From positions 221 through 64,220 of the forward strand of contig NZ_AWZU01000010.1 in assembly GCF_000472385.1 (NCBI RefSeq): a stretch of DNA of 64,000 nt, written 5' to 3'. Numbering within the stretch: position 1 is the first letter of the stretch; the number at the start of each line of letters is the position of its first letter. A program made the position numbers and the translations under genes. The DNA is from Bradyrhizobium sp. ARR65 (GTDB lineage: Bacteria > Pseudomonadota > Alphaproteobacteria > Rhizobiales > Xanthobacteraceae). The notes beneath the pieces were generated by a model. That model ran no database searches and had not been told where the DNA came from. It worked only from the letters and a program-made list of their open reading frames with translations. Shown here piece after piece: positions 8,601 through 17,227 of this stretch.

Positions 8601-11218
8601 CAGATCCGCTGATATTCGGCCTGGGCATCCTCTTCCCTTGGATGGAGCGGCCAGTCAATTCCGACATCGCGGAGATAGTCGAGGCCAACCGCCACTGCAC
8701 GCCCGGTCTGGCCGAGCGTTAGGTACAAATCGACGCGCAGGCATGCGATCGCTGCTTGTTCGACCGCGTTCAGAGCACGCCTGGACAGGACGGACAGGCG
8801 TTCCTCCGCAATGTTCAGCTCGCCCGTCAGGAATTCGCATTCGGCCCGGTTCAACTCCAGTGTCAAAGTGAGCTCGTTCTGGCTCTGCCAGGAGTCTTCC
8901 GGAAGCAGGATCGTGCCGGCAACCAGATATTTGAGCGCCGAGCTGTAGGCCGCCGACGCCTTCGCACGCTGGCCGGCGATCAGGTTGAGCTCAGCCAGCT
9001 GGACCCGCTCCTCACGGGAGGTGATTAACGCAAGACCCCGGTTGAGTTGATTGACGATATCGAAGATCGCCTGCTGACGGCTTTCCGCAGGGGTATGTGC
9101 GGCCAGTATCCGACCGATACGCAGATGCGTCGGAGCACGCAACTCTTCCGGAACCAACGAGTACGCGGCCTCTTGAATCCGGTCGTGAATGAAGCTGTAG
9201 GAGCCGCCGTGTCGCGCGATCAGCTCCTGTCGGACTGCCGGCCAGAGCATCGTGTGCATCTGCTCCTGCGAAGCCCCGAGCACAATTGAAAGAGCCGCTC
9301 CTTCCGCTATGTTCCCGAAACAGGCCAGCTGTTGCAGCGCGCTCTGAGTCCCGGTCGGGAGGCGAGTGAGTTTCCCGAGCATCAGGTCCACCACATTATC
9401 AGTGTACTCTTTTGCGACAATGCGATCGAGATCCCAGGACCACCTTCCCGCTTTGTGATCGAACGCCAGCAGTTTCTCCTCTGCCAATTCAGAAATGAAT
9501 TGGAGGGCGAAGAACGGGTTGCCCGCCGTCTTCTGATGTACCAGCTCCGCGAGCGCCGCAACCGAGTCTGCCTTGCAGCGAAGCGCATCAGCGACCAGTT
9601 GGGTGACGTGCTCTGAGGTAAGCGGCGCCAGTGTGATCGCTTCTATTTCTCTGCCCGCTTTCCTGAGGGCGTCGAGTTTTCGTTGGAGCGGATGGCCTTC
9701 TTCTATCTCGCCGCTTCTGTACGCACCAATGAGCAGCAGGTGCAGATCCGACCGGCTCAGGAGGCTCTCAAGCAGGTCGAGCGTTGCCGCGTCACACCAC
9801 TGCAAATCGTCGAGGAAGAGGACCAACGGATGCTGCGGCCGGGCGAATATGGCAACGAAGCGGGAAAACACCAGTTGGAAACGCATTTGCGCTTGCTGAG
9901 GCGGAAGCTCGGGAACGGCGGGTTGCTCGTCGATGATCAGCTTCAGCTCGGGGATCAAGTCCACCATAAGGCGCGCATTCGGGCCGAGCGCCTCCAGGAG
10001 TGTCCTGCGCCAAATTGCCAGCTCGTCGTCGCTCTTGCCGAGAAGAGGTCGGACAACGCTTTGAAACGCCTGGACTAGGGTTGAATACGGAACGTCGCGC
10101 TTTAACTGGTCAAATTTGCCCGCCCCGAACAGCCCGCGCGAGGGCGTGAGCACTTTGTGCAACTCTTGTACAAGTGAGGACTTGCCGATACCTGCGTAGC
10201 CAGCGACAAGCACCAGGCTCGGCGCGCCACTCTTCACGACGCGATCGAAAGAAGCGAGTAAGGCCTTGATCTCGCAGTCTCTGCCGTAGAGCTTCTCAGG
10301 GATCAGCAGTAGGTCCGGTGTGTCGTGTTCGCCCGGCTCAAACGGCTCGATACGCCCGTTGGTCTCCCATTCGATGAGACAGTGGCGCAGATCCTGTGCA
10401 GCGCCGGCCGCTGTCTGGTAGCGCTCCTCGGCGCTCTTGGCGAGCAACTTCATCACGATCTGAGAAACCGGCTTCGGGACGCTCTGCAACTTTTCGATAG
10501 GTGGTATTGGCTTTCTCGCGATATGGCAGTGTATCCACTCCACAGGATCTGAAGCGGTGAACGGCAGTGAGCCGGTGAGCATCTCGTAAAGCGTGACGCC
10601 AAGTGAGTAGAGGTCAGTGCGGCAATCGATTGACCGGTTCATACGTCCGGTCTGTTCGGGCGCCATGTAGGGAAGTGAACCAGCAACGAACTCGGGCGCC
10701 TCGGCGGTCTGCCTTTCCCGGGTAAGCCGCGAAGCAAGACCAAAACCGGTAAAGCGCACCTGCCCATCGGGGCAATCCACCAGGATATGAGTGGGCTTTA
10801 GGTCCTTGTGCACCAGCCCCCACCCGTGGACCTTAGCTAGGCTCGCGCTGATACCGACTGCAAGACGCAGGAACTCCTGGAGCTCAATCGGTGCGCCTAT
10901 TAGCTCCACGAGCGGCTTACCGCCCGGGTCCTCCAAGATCAGATTGGTCCGGCCTGCGCGGCGGATTAGTTCCTTGGGGCGTGCCGCCCAGTTGGCGTCT
11001 AGCTCAACCCTGAGCTTATATTCATGGGCGAGGCGATCGAGCGTAGCGCGGGCCGGATGTTCCGAGGCCGGTCGGACGATGAGCACGCGCTGCGGGCTAT
11101 CGTCAAGCTTGCGATGCCACGCGCGGCAGAAGACGCAATCACCGTCCTCCCACGAAAGGTCGAAGTCCTGATCTCCCTTTAGGGGCAAGACAGTTGGGTT
11201 GAGAGGATCCTGCGACAT
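5666..11218 (-). CDS. Trifunctional Ser/Thr kinase / AAA ATPase / sensor histidine kinase
   Basis: A giant soluble signalling protein of 1850 aa from ATG 11218 (1889 aa if GTG 11335 is used; residue numbers below count from that GTG). Order: Ser/Thr-kinase-like domain (about 60-325; catalytic HKDLKP at 176-181, but the DFG position reads TGFG, so activity is doubtful). AAA_16/STAND-like ATPase (Walker A GYAGIGKSS at 379-387, Walker B LVLFLDDLQW at 504-513). A long helical, probably TPR-like region to about 1340. GAF (about 1351-1505) and PAS (about 1520-1635). HisKA with phospho-acceptor His near 1672 in IAHEVNQP. HATPase_c with N box near 1782 and GMGMGLAI. No response regulator lies beside it. 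The architecture is common in Bradyrhizobium and Burkholderiales; the signal is unknown. Confidence 0.93.
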   Translation of the reverse strand: MSQDPLNPTVLPLKGDQDFDLSWEDGDCVFCRAWHRKLDDSPQRVLIVRPASEHPARATLDRLAHEYKLRVELDANWAARPKELIRRAGRTNLILEDPGGKPLVELIGAPIELQEFLRLAVGISASLAKVHGWGLVHKDLKPTHILVDCPDGQVRFTGFGLASRLTRERQTAEAPEFVAGSLPYMAPEQTGRMNRSIDCRTDLYSLGVTLYEMLTGSLPFTASDPVEWIHCHIARKPIPPIEKLQSVPKPVSQIVMKLLAKSAEERYQTAAGAAQDLRHCLIEWETNGRIEPFEPGEHDTPDLLLIPEKLYGRDCEIKALLASFDRVVKSGAPSLVLVAGYAGIGKSSLVQELHKVLTPSRGLFGAGKFDQLKRDVPYSTLVQAFQSVVRPLLGKSDDELAIWRRTLLEALGPNARLMVDLIPELKLIIDEQPAVPELPPQQAQMRFQLVFSRFVAIFARPQHPLVLFLDDLQWCDAATLDLLESLLSRSDLHLLLIGAYRSGEIEEGHPLQRKLDALRKAGREIEAITLAPLTSEHVTQLVADALRCKADSVAALAELVHQKTAGNPFFALQFISELAEEKLLAFDHKAGRWSWDLDRIVAKEYTDNVVDLMLGKLTRLPTGTQSALQQLACFGNIAEGAALSIVLGASQEQMHTMLWPAVRQELIARHGGSYSFIHDRIQEAAYSLVPEELRAPTHLRIGRILAAHTPAESRQQAIFDIVNQLNRGLALITSREERVQLAELNLIAGQRAKASAAYSSALKYLVAGTILLPEDSWQSQNELTLTLELNRAECEFLTGELNIAEERLSVLSRRALNAVEQAAIACLRVDLYLTLGQTGRAVAVGLDYLRDVGIDWPLHPREEDAQAEYQRIWSQLGARKIEDLAGLPLMTDQRWLATLAVLTRILPPAVFTDPHLSALVICRAVNISLEHGNCDASCAHYAWLGRVLGGRFGDYQAAYRFGRLACDLVDGRGLARFQAPVYLAVGANIILWTEHVRAGRDLIRRAFDAAVHIGDPIFEAYSLIHLTGNMISAGDPLKELQSELEKNLKTVRSMKFRFAAQMIAAQLGFVRSMRGLTRSLGSFDDEEFNELEAERSFERQPELASGQVSYWIRKLQARFLAGDYAAAIEACMKAEPRLWTIPTEQATAELYFYGALSRSCLCDSVTAEEQQRHQHVVRVYHKQLQQWAEHCPQNFEHRAALVGAEMARLEHRDAEAMRLYEHSIRTAAVNDFPHHEAIAFELAARFYAASGFEKIAFVYLRDARSSYLRWGADGKVRQLDDTYPDLSEEGAARALTITRIGAPVEHLDLATVIKVSQAISGEIVLGKLIDTLMRTAIEQAGAERGLLMVLRNGQAAIEAEARISGKALLVQMDKQPITAAALPEAVLHYVMRSRENVVLEDASAQSSFADDPYVRAHRARSILCLPLITQGKLVGILYLENNLAPGIFALSRISVLKLVASQAAIALENGRLYREVQEREAKIRRLVDANIVGIFIFGAKGEIVEANHAFLKMVGYSRDDLVAGRLRWTDLTPPEWRERSAQAQAEIQMTGAVQPFEKEYVRKDGSRVPVLIGSAAFDERQDQGVSFVLDLTERRRAEAEARESERRYRETLIELAHANRVTTMGQLTASIAHEVNQPIAAVISNAEAGLNWLDAQPPNLEEIRQTFEWIISDGERAGDVIGRIRGLIKKAHPQKQELAINELVLEVLALTRAEVVKSSVSVQTQLAERLPLIRADRVQLQQVILNLIINAVEAMRGTDDGLRELRISTDTNGESGVLVSLRDTGPGLDRKNMNHLFEAFYTTKPDGMGMGLAICRSIIEAHGGEMWAGANEPRGAVFTFTLPIESDDFD

Positions 11219-11468
11219 TCGACCGCCCGGTCGGTCAGACCAAATTTTGGCAGAAATCTGCGGCATATTGGGCGAAATAACAATTTCGACCCGGGTCACG
11301 TCAAGGCTACGGATGGTGGCCGAGGTTCGCAACACCCAATGAGCGCACGACCGAAAGGCCGGCGTGAGTTATGGCCGACCAGCGGTACCCACATGAGGCA
11401 CCCACCTCGCGATCACGAAGCTTGCCTGCGATACAGAGTGGCATGAGCGGATCGGTGGAGGTGGAGCG

Positions 11469-11744
11469 ATGGCAAATGCCATGCTTGATGCCAGGCATCA
11501 AGGTGATTGCTATCGTCGTGTCGAGGTGATTAACGATGCCGAGCTCATTGCAAGGGCTCGGGATGTGGTGGCGCGATCCAAGACGCTCCTTCAAGAGGAC
11601 CCGCCGAAGACCTTCGCGGGGGAGCGCCATTATCCGGAGCCGTCCAAAGAAGGCCGCTTGTGTTCAAGGCAGTCCTTTCGCCTGCCGGCCCCTGAATGGT
11701 CCGCAGCTTTCCCGAGGAAAGCGGCCCCCGGGCAAGCGGGTTAA
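11469..11744 (+). CDS. Small hypothetical protein, Bradyrhizobium-type
   Basis: An ORF of 91 codons. Its ATG follows a GGAGG site at good distance. The first 60 residues look like a real rhizobial small protein: a helical segment AELIARARDVVARSKTLL, then a PKTFAGERHYPEP turn-rich tail, a pattern seen in many short uncharacterised Bradyrhizobium ORFs. The last third (rich in Ser, Pro and Arg) looks like read-through into non-coding DNA, so the gene may have lost its original stop. Function unknown. Confidence 0.45.
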   Translation: MANAMLDARHQGDCYRRVEVINDAELIARARDVVARSKTLLQEDPPKTFAGERHYPEPSKEGRLCSRQSFRLPAPEWSAAFPRKAAPGQAG

Positions 11745-11886
11745 CAAGAACCGATCGTAACGTAAGTCGGAGACGAGAGTTACGACGGCTGGGGCAACTC
11801 CGAGGAGCAGCACAACGAGCCCACACGTGCTCGAGGAGCTGAGGACCGCGATCGACTGGAGCATGGGCGGCGCAAAAGCGCCCTGA

Positions 11887-11979
11887 CATCCCGATGAAGA
11901 GGATGACGACGAAGAGAAAGATCGTGAAAAAAATAGCCGCGACGACGAACCGCCGGTCATGCGCGAGCCGGACGAATGA
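11887..11979 (+). pseudogene. Acidic C-terminal remnant of a small protein
   Basis: A 30-codon open stretch without a start, ending TGA at 11979, one base before the convergent ku stop codon. It encodes a very acidic tail (EEDDDEEKDREK, then DDEPPVMREPDE), resembling the conserved C-termini of small rhizobial proteins. The upstream frame is closed by TGA at 11884-11886, so this is probably the tail of a frameshifted gene. Weak call. Confidence 0.25.
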
Positions 11980-12894
11980 TTAGGCCGACTTCCGCTGCGG
12001 CTTCGCCGCCGCCTTCTTCGCTGCGGCTTCCTTCGGCTTCTTGCCTTCGATCGGCAGCAGCATCTCCTTCTGACCCGTCGCCTTCTTCGCTTTCTTCGGC
12101 GGCTTGGTCGCCCCCGCCTGGCCGAGGCTCGCACGCAGCGCGTCCATCAAGTTGACGACGTTACCGGCGACGGGCCGCTCCTTCTTCGCGATCGGCTGGC
12201 CGGCGCGCTTCTTGTTGATGAGGTCGATGAGCGCGGTCTCGTACTGGTCCTCGAACTTCTCGGGCTCGAAGTGGGCAGTCTTCTGGTTGACGATGTGCCT
12301 TGCGAGGTCGAGCATGTCCTTCGTCAGCTTCACATCCTGGATGTCGTCAAAATACTCCTGCTCGTCCCGGACCTCGTAGGGGTAGCGCAGCAGCGTGCCG
12401 ACGAGACCCTTCTCCAGCGGCTCGAGCGCGATGATGTGCTCGCGGGTGGTCAGCACGACGCGGCCGATCGCGACCATGTTCATGCCGCGGATCGTTTCGC
12501 GGATGACGGCGAAGGCGTCGTGCCCGACCTTGCCGTCGGGGCGCAGGTAATATGGGCGGATCAGGTAGCGCGGGTCGATCTCGTCGCGCTTGACGAACTC
12601 GTCGATCTCGATGGTGCGGGTGGATTCGAGGGCGATGTTCTCGAGCTCGTCCTTGGTCATCTCCAGGTAGGTGTCCTTGTCGACCTCGAAGCCCTTGACG
12701 ATGTCCTCGCTCTCGACCTCCTCGCCGGTCTCGGCATCGACGCGTTTGTAGCGGATGCGATGGCCCGTGTTCTTGTTGATCTGGTTGAAGGAGATCTTCT
12801 CGGCGTCGGAGGTGGCAGGATAGAGCGCCACCGGACAGGTGACCAGGGAGAGACGCAGAAAACCCTTCCAGTTGGCGCGTGGGGCCATACGCAA
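11980..12894 (-). CDS. ku: Ku protein, non-homologous end joining
   Basis: A 304-aa bacterial Ku homologue. The homodimer forms a ring around double-strand DNA ends and recruits LigD for end joining. It opens MAPRANWKGFLRLSLVTCPVALY-like (an alternative ATG lies two codons in, at 12888), followed by the beta-barrel core with NTGHRIRYKRVD and IEIDEFV. It ends in a Lys/Ala-rich tail (KKAKKATGQ, KKAAAKPQRK) typical of alphaproteobacterial Ku proteins, which often occur in several paralogues. No ligD is next to it in the window. It is convergent with a decayed small gene. The call is firm; which of the genome's ku copies this is cannot be told. Confidence 0.96.
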   Translation of the reverse strand: MRMAPRANWKGFLRLSLVTCPVALYPATSDAEKISFNQINKNTGHRIRYKRVDAETGEEVESEDIVKGFEVDKDTYLEMTKDELENIALESTRTIEIDEFVKRDEIDPRYLIRPYYLRPDGKVGHDAFAVIRETIRGMNMVAIGRVVLTTREHIIALEPLEKGLVGTLLRYPYEVRDEQEYFDDIQDVKLTKDMLDLARHIVNQKTAHFEPEKFEDQYETALIDLINKKRAGQPIAKKERPVAGNVVNLMDALRASLGQAGATKPPKKAKKATGQKEMLLPIEGKKPKEAAAKKAAAKPQRKSA

Positions 12895-13159
12895 AATCCC
12901 GGACTGTGAATGGATTCAAGACAAAGATGTATTCATCGTTCCGACATTCCGCCCGCCCTGCCGTCGATTAACCCTTAACGAACCACCAAACGATACCGCA
13001 ATCGGAGCTGGTCCAGGCTCGACGTTTGCAGCTCGTTCCGGATGAGATCGCGGTGGGCGATATGGGTCGCCAGCACAGTGGGGTAGGTCGCCAACAGCTC
13101 GATGGCCAGAGCGGTCGGATGTGAGTCACGTCAAGAACGGATTTATGGTGAGAGGTGCC

Positions 13160-13429
13160 ATGACGTGGATCAGAAAGGAAGTTCTAGAGGGCATCCCGGA
13201 GTTGCCCAGACGCGTAGATTTTGATGATTGGAATAAAGAGCGAGGTCTAGTTAATCTTCTCTCAGACGAGAAGAATTCAAAGCCGTGGTTTCCCGCCGGA
13301 CTTATAAAAGGACCAAGGGAGGCAGGCTGTGCGTTTTGGAGGTTGCTCCTTCCGGTAAAAGGCGTCAGCCAAGCAGTTTGGTTGGAGAAACCTAAGGTCC
13401 GCGTCAAGGTCTGCACGCAAGCGATTTAG
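13160..13429 (+). CDS. Hypothetical protein, 89 aa
   Basis: An ORF beginning MTWIRKEVLEGIPELP, with AGAGG a few bases before the ATG at 13160; a longer GTG-initiated version starts at 13121. Base composition is clearly more AT-rich than ku or the TA genes beside it, suggesting separate ancestry. The protein is charged and mixed alpha/beta-like with no recognised motif. Function unknown. Confidence 0.35.
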   Translation: MTWIRKEVLEGIPELPRRVDFDDWNKERGLVNLLSDEKNSKPWFPAGLIKGPREAGCAFWRLLLPVKGVSQAVWLEKPKVRVKVCTQAI

Positions 13430-13560
13430 ATTCCGTTGTTGGTCGTGGGGGCGGTCGCGCGGTCTGCCCCGGGAGCTAGTTTTCTGCGGTACTCCTCCAG
13501 AAGCCACGACGCCGGTTAGTCCGCGGCTTGTCCAAATCCCCTCCCCCAATCCGAAGTTTG

Positions 13561-14067
13561 CTATTTTTTCGTTCCAGCAGCCTTCCGAAGACGGCGCTTC
13601 GCTTCGGTCGATCGAGCCGCTTCGGCAAGCTTCATCCAGTCGTCCGGAGGGTTGCCGCGCATCAACATCTTCCGAAACACAGCGTAGGCGTCGTTGGCAC
13701 TCTCATAGGCGCGCAGCGTCGAGTCATCATTGACCCAGGCCAGGACGATGACCTTGGCGTCAGCTGATGGCTGATAGCGAAAAAACAGGCGAAACTGCTG
13801 CAGAAATTTCGCGCGGAACCAATGCTTGTATTCATTGCCGAGAGTGGCGCCCTGACGATAGACGTCGCGGGTCGGATCGCCGGGAATATCCTCGAACGCG
13901 ACCTTCAGCACGGCCGCAAGGAGCTTTGCGGCGCGCTTCTTCTTGTATCCCTTCGGATCCTTTTTGCGCGCCCTCTCAACTGTCTCGATCATCGCTTCGA
14001 GCTGGTCGAGAAAGAGCGGATGCGCATAGATTGCCCAACCGTTGATTTCGATGGCGCCATCGCTCAA
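13561..14067 (-). CDS. yhaV: YhaV-family type II toxin
   Basis: A 168-aa RelE-superfamily ribonuclease toxin of the YhaV (SohB(PrlF)-YhaV) family. Diagnostic features: INGWAIYAHPLFLDQLE at the N-terminus, ERARKKDPKGYKKKRAAKLL in the middle, then the catalytic-core strands with FRAKFLQQFRLFFRYQ and VIVLAWVNDDSTLRAY. Members cut translated mRNA and are neutralised by PrlF. The ATG at 14067 overlaps the prlF stop by four bases (14064-14067), so the genes are co-translated. Length is normal for the family and the frame is intact, so the module is probably functional. The C-terminal tail is rich in Lys and Arg. Confidence 0.93.
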   Translation of the reverse strand: MSDGAIEINGWAIYAHPLFLDQLEAMIETVERARKKDPKGYKKKRAAKLLAAVLKVAFEDIPGDPTRDVYRQGATLGNEYKHWFRAKFLQQFRLFFRYQPSADAKVIVLAWVNDDSTLRAYESANDAYAVFRKMLMRGNPPDDWMKLAEAARSTEAKRRLRKAAGTKK

Positions 14068-14405
14068 GTCTCGTCATCCGGAAGAGCTGCGTCGAGGTCG
14101 ACCTTGACGCCCTTGACCAAGCCCTTGCCGCGCGCCACCAGCGACTTCGGCAGCGGCCGAATTCGTGCCGGCTCGTTAGCCATGTCACGTGCCAGGAATT
14201 CGAGGAACGTCCCGATCACAGGGTCGGCCTCGTCTTCACGCTCTGGCTTCTTCGCGATTACGACCGTTCCGTCAGCGAGGCCGCGGAACACGACCTGGTC
14301 ACGCTTGCCGAGAGCCAGCATCTTTCGGATAGCGGCCGGCACAGTCGTCTGACCGCGCTCCGTGATCGTCGCGGGGATTTCGAGGATTTCAGCCGTCTTG
14401 GCCAT
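14064..14405 (-). CDS. prlF: PrlF-family antitoxin (AbrB/SpoVT fold)
   Basis: A 113-aa antitoxin. The first 50 residues form the swapped-hairpin AbrB/MazE DNA-binding domain (ATITERGQTTVPAAIRKML, then DQVVFRGLADGTVVI). The C-terminal part (FLEFLARDM..., then RIRPLPKSL) is the PrlF extension that contacts YhaV. The ATG at 14405 has AAGGAG seven bases upstream. It lies directly upstream of and overlapping yhaV. The AbrB domain probably represses the operon; a perfect AATGCA-AA-TGCATT palindrome 35 bases upstream is a candidate site. Confidence 0.93.
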   Translation of the reverse strand: MAKTAEILEIPATITERGQTTVPAAIRKMLALGKRDQVVFRGLADGTVVIAKKPEREDEADPVIGTFLEFLARDMANEPARIRPLPKSLVARGKGLVKGVKVDLDAALPDDET

Positions 14406-14439
14406 GGCCGGCTCCTTGCATCGTCACACCATCCGATGT

Positions 14440-14453
14440 AATGCATTTGCATT
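14440..14453. promoter_or_regulatory. Candidate PrlF operator palindrome
   Basis: A perfect 14-base inverted repeat (six-base arms AATGCA/TGCATT around a 2-base centre), 35 bases upstream of the prlF start codon, in an AT-richer patch. PrlF-type antitoxins autoregulate through their AbrB domain, so this is a reasonable operator. Binding is inferred. Confidence 0.4.
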
Positions 14454-14625
14454 GTAAGTCAAGTTCATGTCGGCTAGCACGGAGCTGGCCGAGAGCTGCG
14501 GAATTCTGCCCGTTTGGTGCGTTTTCCCCTGACGAACGAGCGGAGGGAACGCAGCATGGCGCTGGTCCGTGTGCTTGAAATTGAGAACTTTCGGGCGGCA
14601 TATGCCGCCCGGTTCGCGAATTGAG

Positions 14626-14868
14626 ATGTACGACTATCAAAGCCGCAAGCTCCAGGTCGCGACCAGGCGAACCATCAATGGCGACCAGACGACGGTCTAC
14701 GAGGATCCGCCCGCAATCGTCTCAGGCGGCGGAACGACTACCGTCGTCATGCGCGGCCCTGGCCTTTATCGCGTGGAAGCCAGTTTTCGCCTCAACGCTT
14801 CGGTGACGGGCAACGCCAACGATACGAAACAGAAATCCGCAAGTTTGAGGGTTTCGACCACTCCCTAG
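14626..14868 (+). CDS. Hypothetical beta-rich protein, 80 aa
   Basis: An ORF from ATG 14626 (in-frame starts also at 14569 and 14602), beginning MYDYQSRKLQVATRRT. Alternating hydrophobic residues, SGGGTTTVVMRGPGLYRVEA and a Thr/Asn-rich end suggest a small beta-sandwich. No signal peptide and no recognised family. No strong ribosome binding site was seen, so the start is uncertain. Confidence 0.35.
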   Translation: MYDYQSRKLQVATRRTINGDQTTVYEDPPAIVSGGGTTTVVMRGPGLYRVEASFRLNASVTGNANDTKQKSASLRVSTTP

Positions 14869-15057
14869 ACGAGTTTCACCGTTCATGCTCCGCCGCTTTT
14901 CGAAGCGCAGCGGTACGGCGGTTTGACTCACGCATACTGCGAATGCAAGCGGGTCGGCAGCAGATACCCTCCCCCTCTTTACCAACTCAAACGAATCAGG
15001 TCGTGCACAGAGCCACGAATCGTATGGCACCTTGGCGCCGCGAAACGACGTCCTGTT

Positions 15058-15433
15058 TCATTCGCTTCCGGTGCCGTCGTCATCCAGGCCGACGTCGGCG
15101 CCGTGTTCCGATTCGAGAACAGGAATGTCGCCGGCGAGCATCTTATTCTTGCTGAGGAGCCCCCCGTCCTCGAGCGCCTCCATATCCGTCAGGTCGCGCA
15201 ACGTATTAAAACCGAAGTGCGACAGAAACTCGTTCGTCGTTACATAGGTATACGGCGCGCCGGGCTGGGGCGCGCGCGGCCCCTATGCAATGGATCCGAG
15301 ACCCCAAGGTGGCCGATCAGGTCGCGACTGACCTCCTTGCCGAAGAACTGGGAGAGCTCGCCGTGGGTGATCGGCTGATAGTAGACGATGCACATCAGGA
15401 ACAGGCTTTCCTGCTGCGAGAGCGGGCGTAGCT
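15058..15433 (-). pseudogene. scpB-like fragment, copy 1
   Basis: A truncated and frameshifted copy of the ScpB-like gene found intact at 31174-31866. Recognisable pieces are YYQPITHGELSQFFGKEVSRD, then after a small internal disruption GAPYTYVTTNEFLSHFG and DLTDMEALEDGGLLSKNKM. The N-terminal 110 residues are missing and the frame changes in the middle, at the position of the AAGPRSPQPG linker of the intact protein. It is more diverged than copy 2 at 19.2 kb, so it was duplicated earlier or came in separately. Confidence 0.7.
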
Positions 15434-15496
15434 GCCGGAGAAGACCTCACCTGGAAGGCTCCGGCATCCGCCGACCTGGCAACTATGGGCGCCTGA

Positions 15497-17110
15497 TCAA
15501 GCGGCCATAATGTCAGCGCCCAAGGTACCGAACAAACTTTGGACAAATGAAAGGCCTGCTGCATCATCCATTAACAATTGCCGAACCGCGCTTTCGTATT
15601 GCTTCCTACCTTGAAAGCCCAGAACTTCAGCGATGACCGTAAGCGCAGGTGTTTCACGAATGGGGTACCGTCTAATCAAAAAAGCAAGATCGTTCTTTTC
15701 GATTGCGGCTTCCAGTGTTACTCTTTCGGAAGCAACTATCGTAGGAATGTCGATCTCTACGGTGATTGGCTGCGCAGTTGCGATGTCCTTCCGACGCGGC
15801 AACTTCGTCATCAGCTCCGATCGTATCTTTGCCTCAACAATACGCTCACTCAGTCGTTGCGCGTGTGGACCGATTGATAGGAGCGCCCGTTTCTTAGCAT
15901 CTTCGAGATTTGCGGCCGCATCTGCGCCGGTAATCTTAGACTGCCTTTCGCAAACCCGTTCTTGAAGATATGGGTGGTAGTAAATCGATTCAATTGAAAC
16001 CGCCGGAACGGCGTAAATGCCCCTTTCTTTCAACTTCAGAATATCCATCGCGTCTCGATTGTCGCTGTCAACGATGCCGAAAGCTCGCAGCCAATGAAGC
16101 TCCGCAGCGTCCCGGATTCCTGCCACCGCATGTTCAACATCTCGACAGCTCTGCTTTGCGATGACCGAGGCACGGGGAAACAGCAAGCTGTAAATCGGCT
16201 TGTCCAAGCTATGCTCTTCCCCTTCGACAAATAGCAATGTACGGCGCGAACCCAAAATGTCCTTCTTCAGAGTGTCGTCAATTTCATCGGGGGTCACGAC
16301 AAGATCGGCATCCCAAGCAGAGGCAGTTGACCCGGAGTAAACGCAAGATCGAAGCAACAACGTCCGAGAGCTTGGATTATCGATGGGCAGGAGAACGTCA
16401 TGAGTGCAAATCACGAACGCGCAGTCTAGCCGCCTCTCGAACAGCAAGGTGAGTAACGGGGATATTATTGACCTGTGTAGATGTCGTTCCGGTTCATCGA
16501 TCAGGAAGAGTGTGCCCGATTCGGCGTTAAGTACGTCAGCAGCAAGAAGCAGAGCATTGCGCTCGCCGTCTGACAATTCCGCAACGCTGTATCGCGGACC
16601 TCCATTTTTGCTCGCGAAAACCTGCTCGGATTTTTCGACCGATATTTCGATCGGCAGGGCCGAAAGTCTTAGAAGCTCGTTTATGATTTTGATCGGGGCA
16701 TCTATCTTTGACAGCTTTTTTGCGAGATCTATGTTCCCTTCATCAACAGCGGACGCAATCTTCCTAGCTCGGACATTTTCTGCGTCCAACAGGTCATAAA
16801 TTGCCAAATTAGGCCGCACGGCAGATAAGTGATCTCGCCACCGGGAGGACGGGTCCGTGTCCCAGCTCAAAACGTTGGTTTCGGTATCTCGTTTCTGCCG
16901 TGCAGAGATTTGTATGGCATTCGATTCGAACCAAGTCTGACGATGCGCAGAAATGCGTCGGCTCTTTTGCCGGTTGTTCGCATAAAACCGATGCATCAAG
17001 CTGGATTTGCCGGTCCCGTTTGCGCCCAAAACGAAGACAACCTCCCCAATCTGCATCTGAAATTCCAAAGGCGGGCCACCCACTCGCGTTACAGAAAAAT
17101 TGAACGTCAC
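15497..17110 (-). CDS. AAA ATPase fused to DUF4435/TOPRIM-like domain (PARIS/OLD-like)
   Basis: A 537-aa protein starting at GTG 17110. Residues 1-255 form an ABC/SMC-type ATPase: Walker A GANGTGKSS (29-37), signature LSDGERN (179-185), Walker B LFLIDEPERH (201-210) and switch His in CTHD (235-238). From about 290 it turns into a DUF4435/TOPRIM-like nuclease domain: FVEGEEHSLDKPIY (294-307) with the acidic Glu, then FGIVDSDNRD (345-354) with the Asp pair and VPAVSIESIYYHP. This is the AriA (ATPase) plus AriB (DUF4435) combination of the PARIS anti-phage system on one chain; OLD-family nucleases are the alternative. It lies beside an integrase and a tRNA att site, as expected for mobile defence cargo. 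No partner gene is needed. Immunity is inferred. Confidence 0.8.
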   Translation of the reverse strand: MTFNFSVTRVGGPPLEFQMQIGEVVFVLGANGTGKSSLMHRFYANNRQKSRRISAHRQTWFESNAIQISARQKRDTETNVLSWDTDPSSRWRDHLSAVRPNLAIYDLLDAENVRARKIASAVDEGNIDLAKKLSKIDAPIKIINELLRLSALPIEISVEKSEQVFASKNGGPRYSVAELSDGERNALLLAADVLNAESGTLFLIDEPERHLHRSIISPLLTLLFERRLDCAFVICTHDVLLPIDNPSSRTLLLRSCVYSGSTASAWDADLVVTPDEIDDTLKKDILGSRRTLLFVEGEEHSLDKPIYSLLFPRASVIAKQSCRDVEHAVAGIRDAAELHWLRAFGIVDSDNRDAMDILKLKERGIYAVPAVSIESIYYHPYLQERVCERQSKITGADAAANLEDAKKRALLSIGPHAQRLSERIVEAKIRSELMTKLPRRKDIATAQPITVEIDIPTIVASERVTLEAAIEKNDLAFLIRRYPIRETPALTVIAEVLGFQGRKQYESAVRQLLMDDAAGLSFVQSLFGTLGADIMAA

Positions 17111-17227
17111 TCCGAATCCCTTCCCTGCGCAATAGTTGCGATTGCAGCTAAAGCGAGTTTTATCCGTGAAGGCAACCGCTACTTGAGTATGGGGCCATTA
17201 ATGTTCAACCAGTGCCGATCATCAGCC

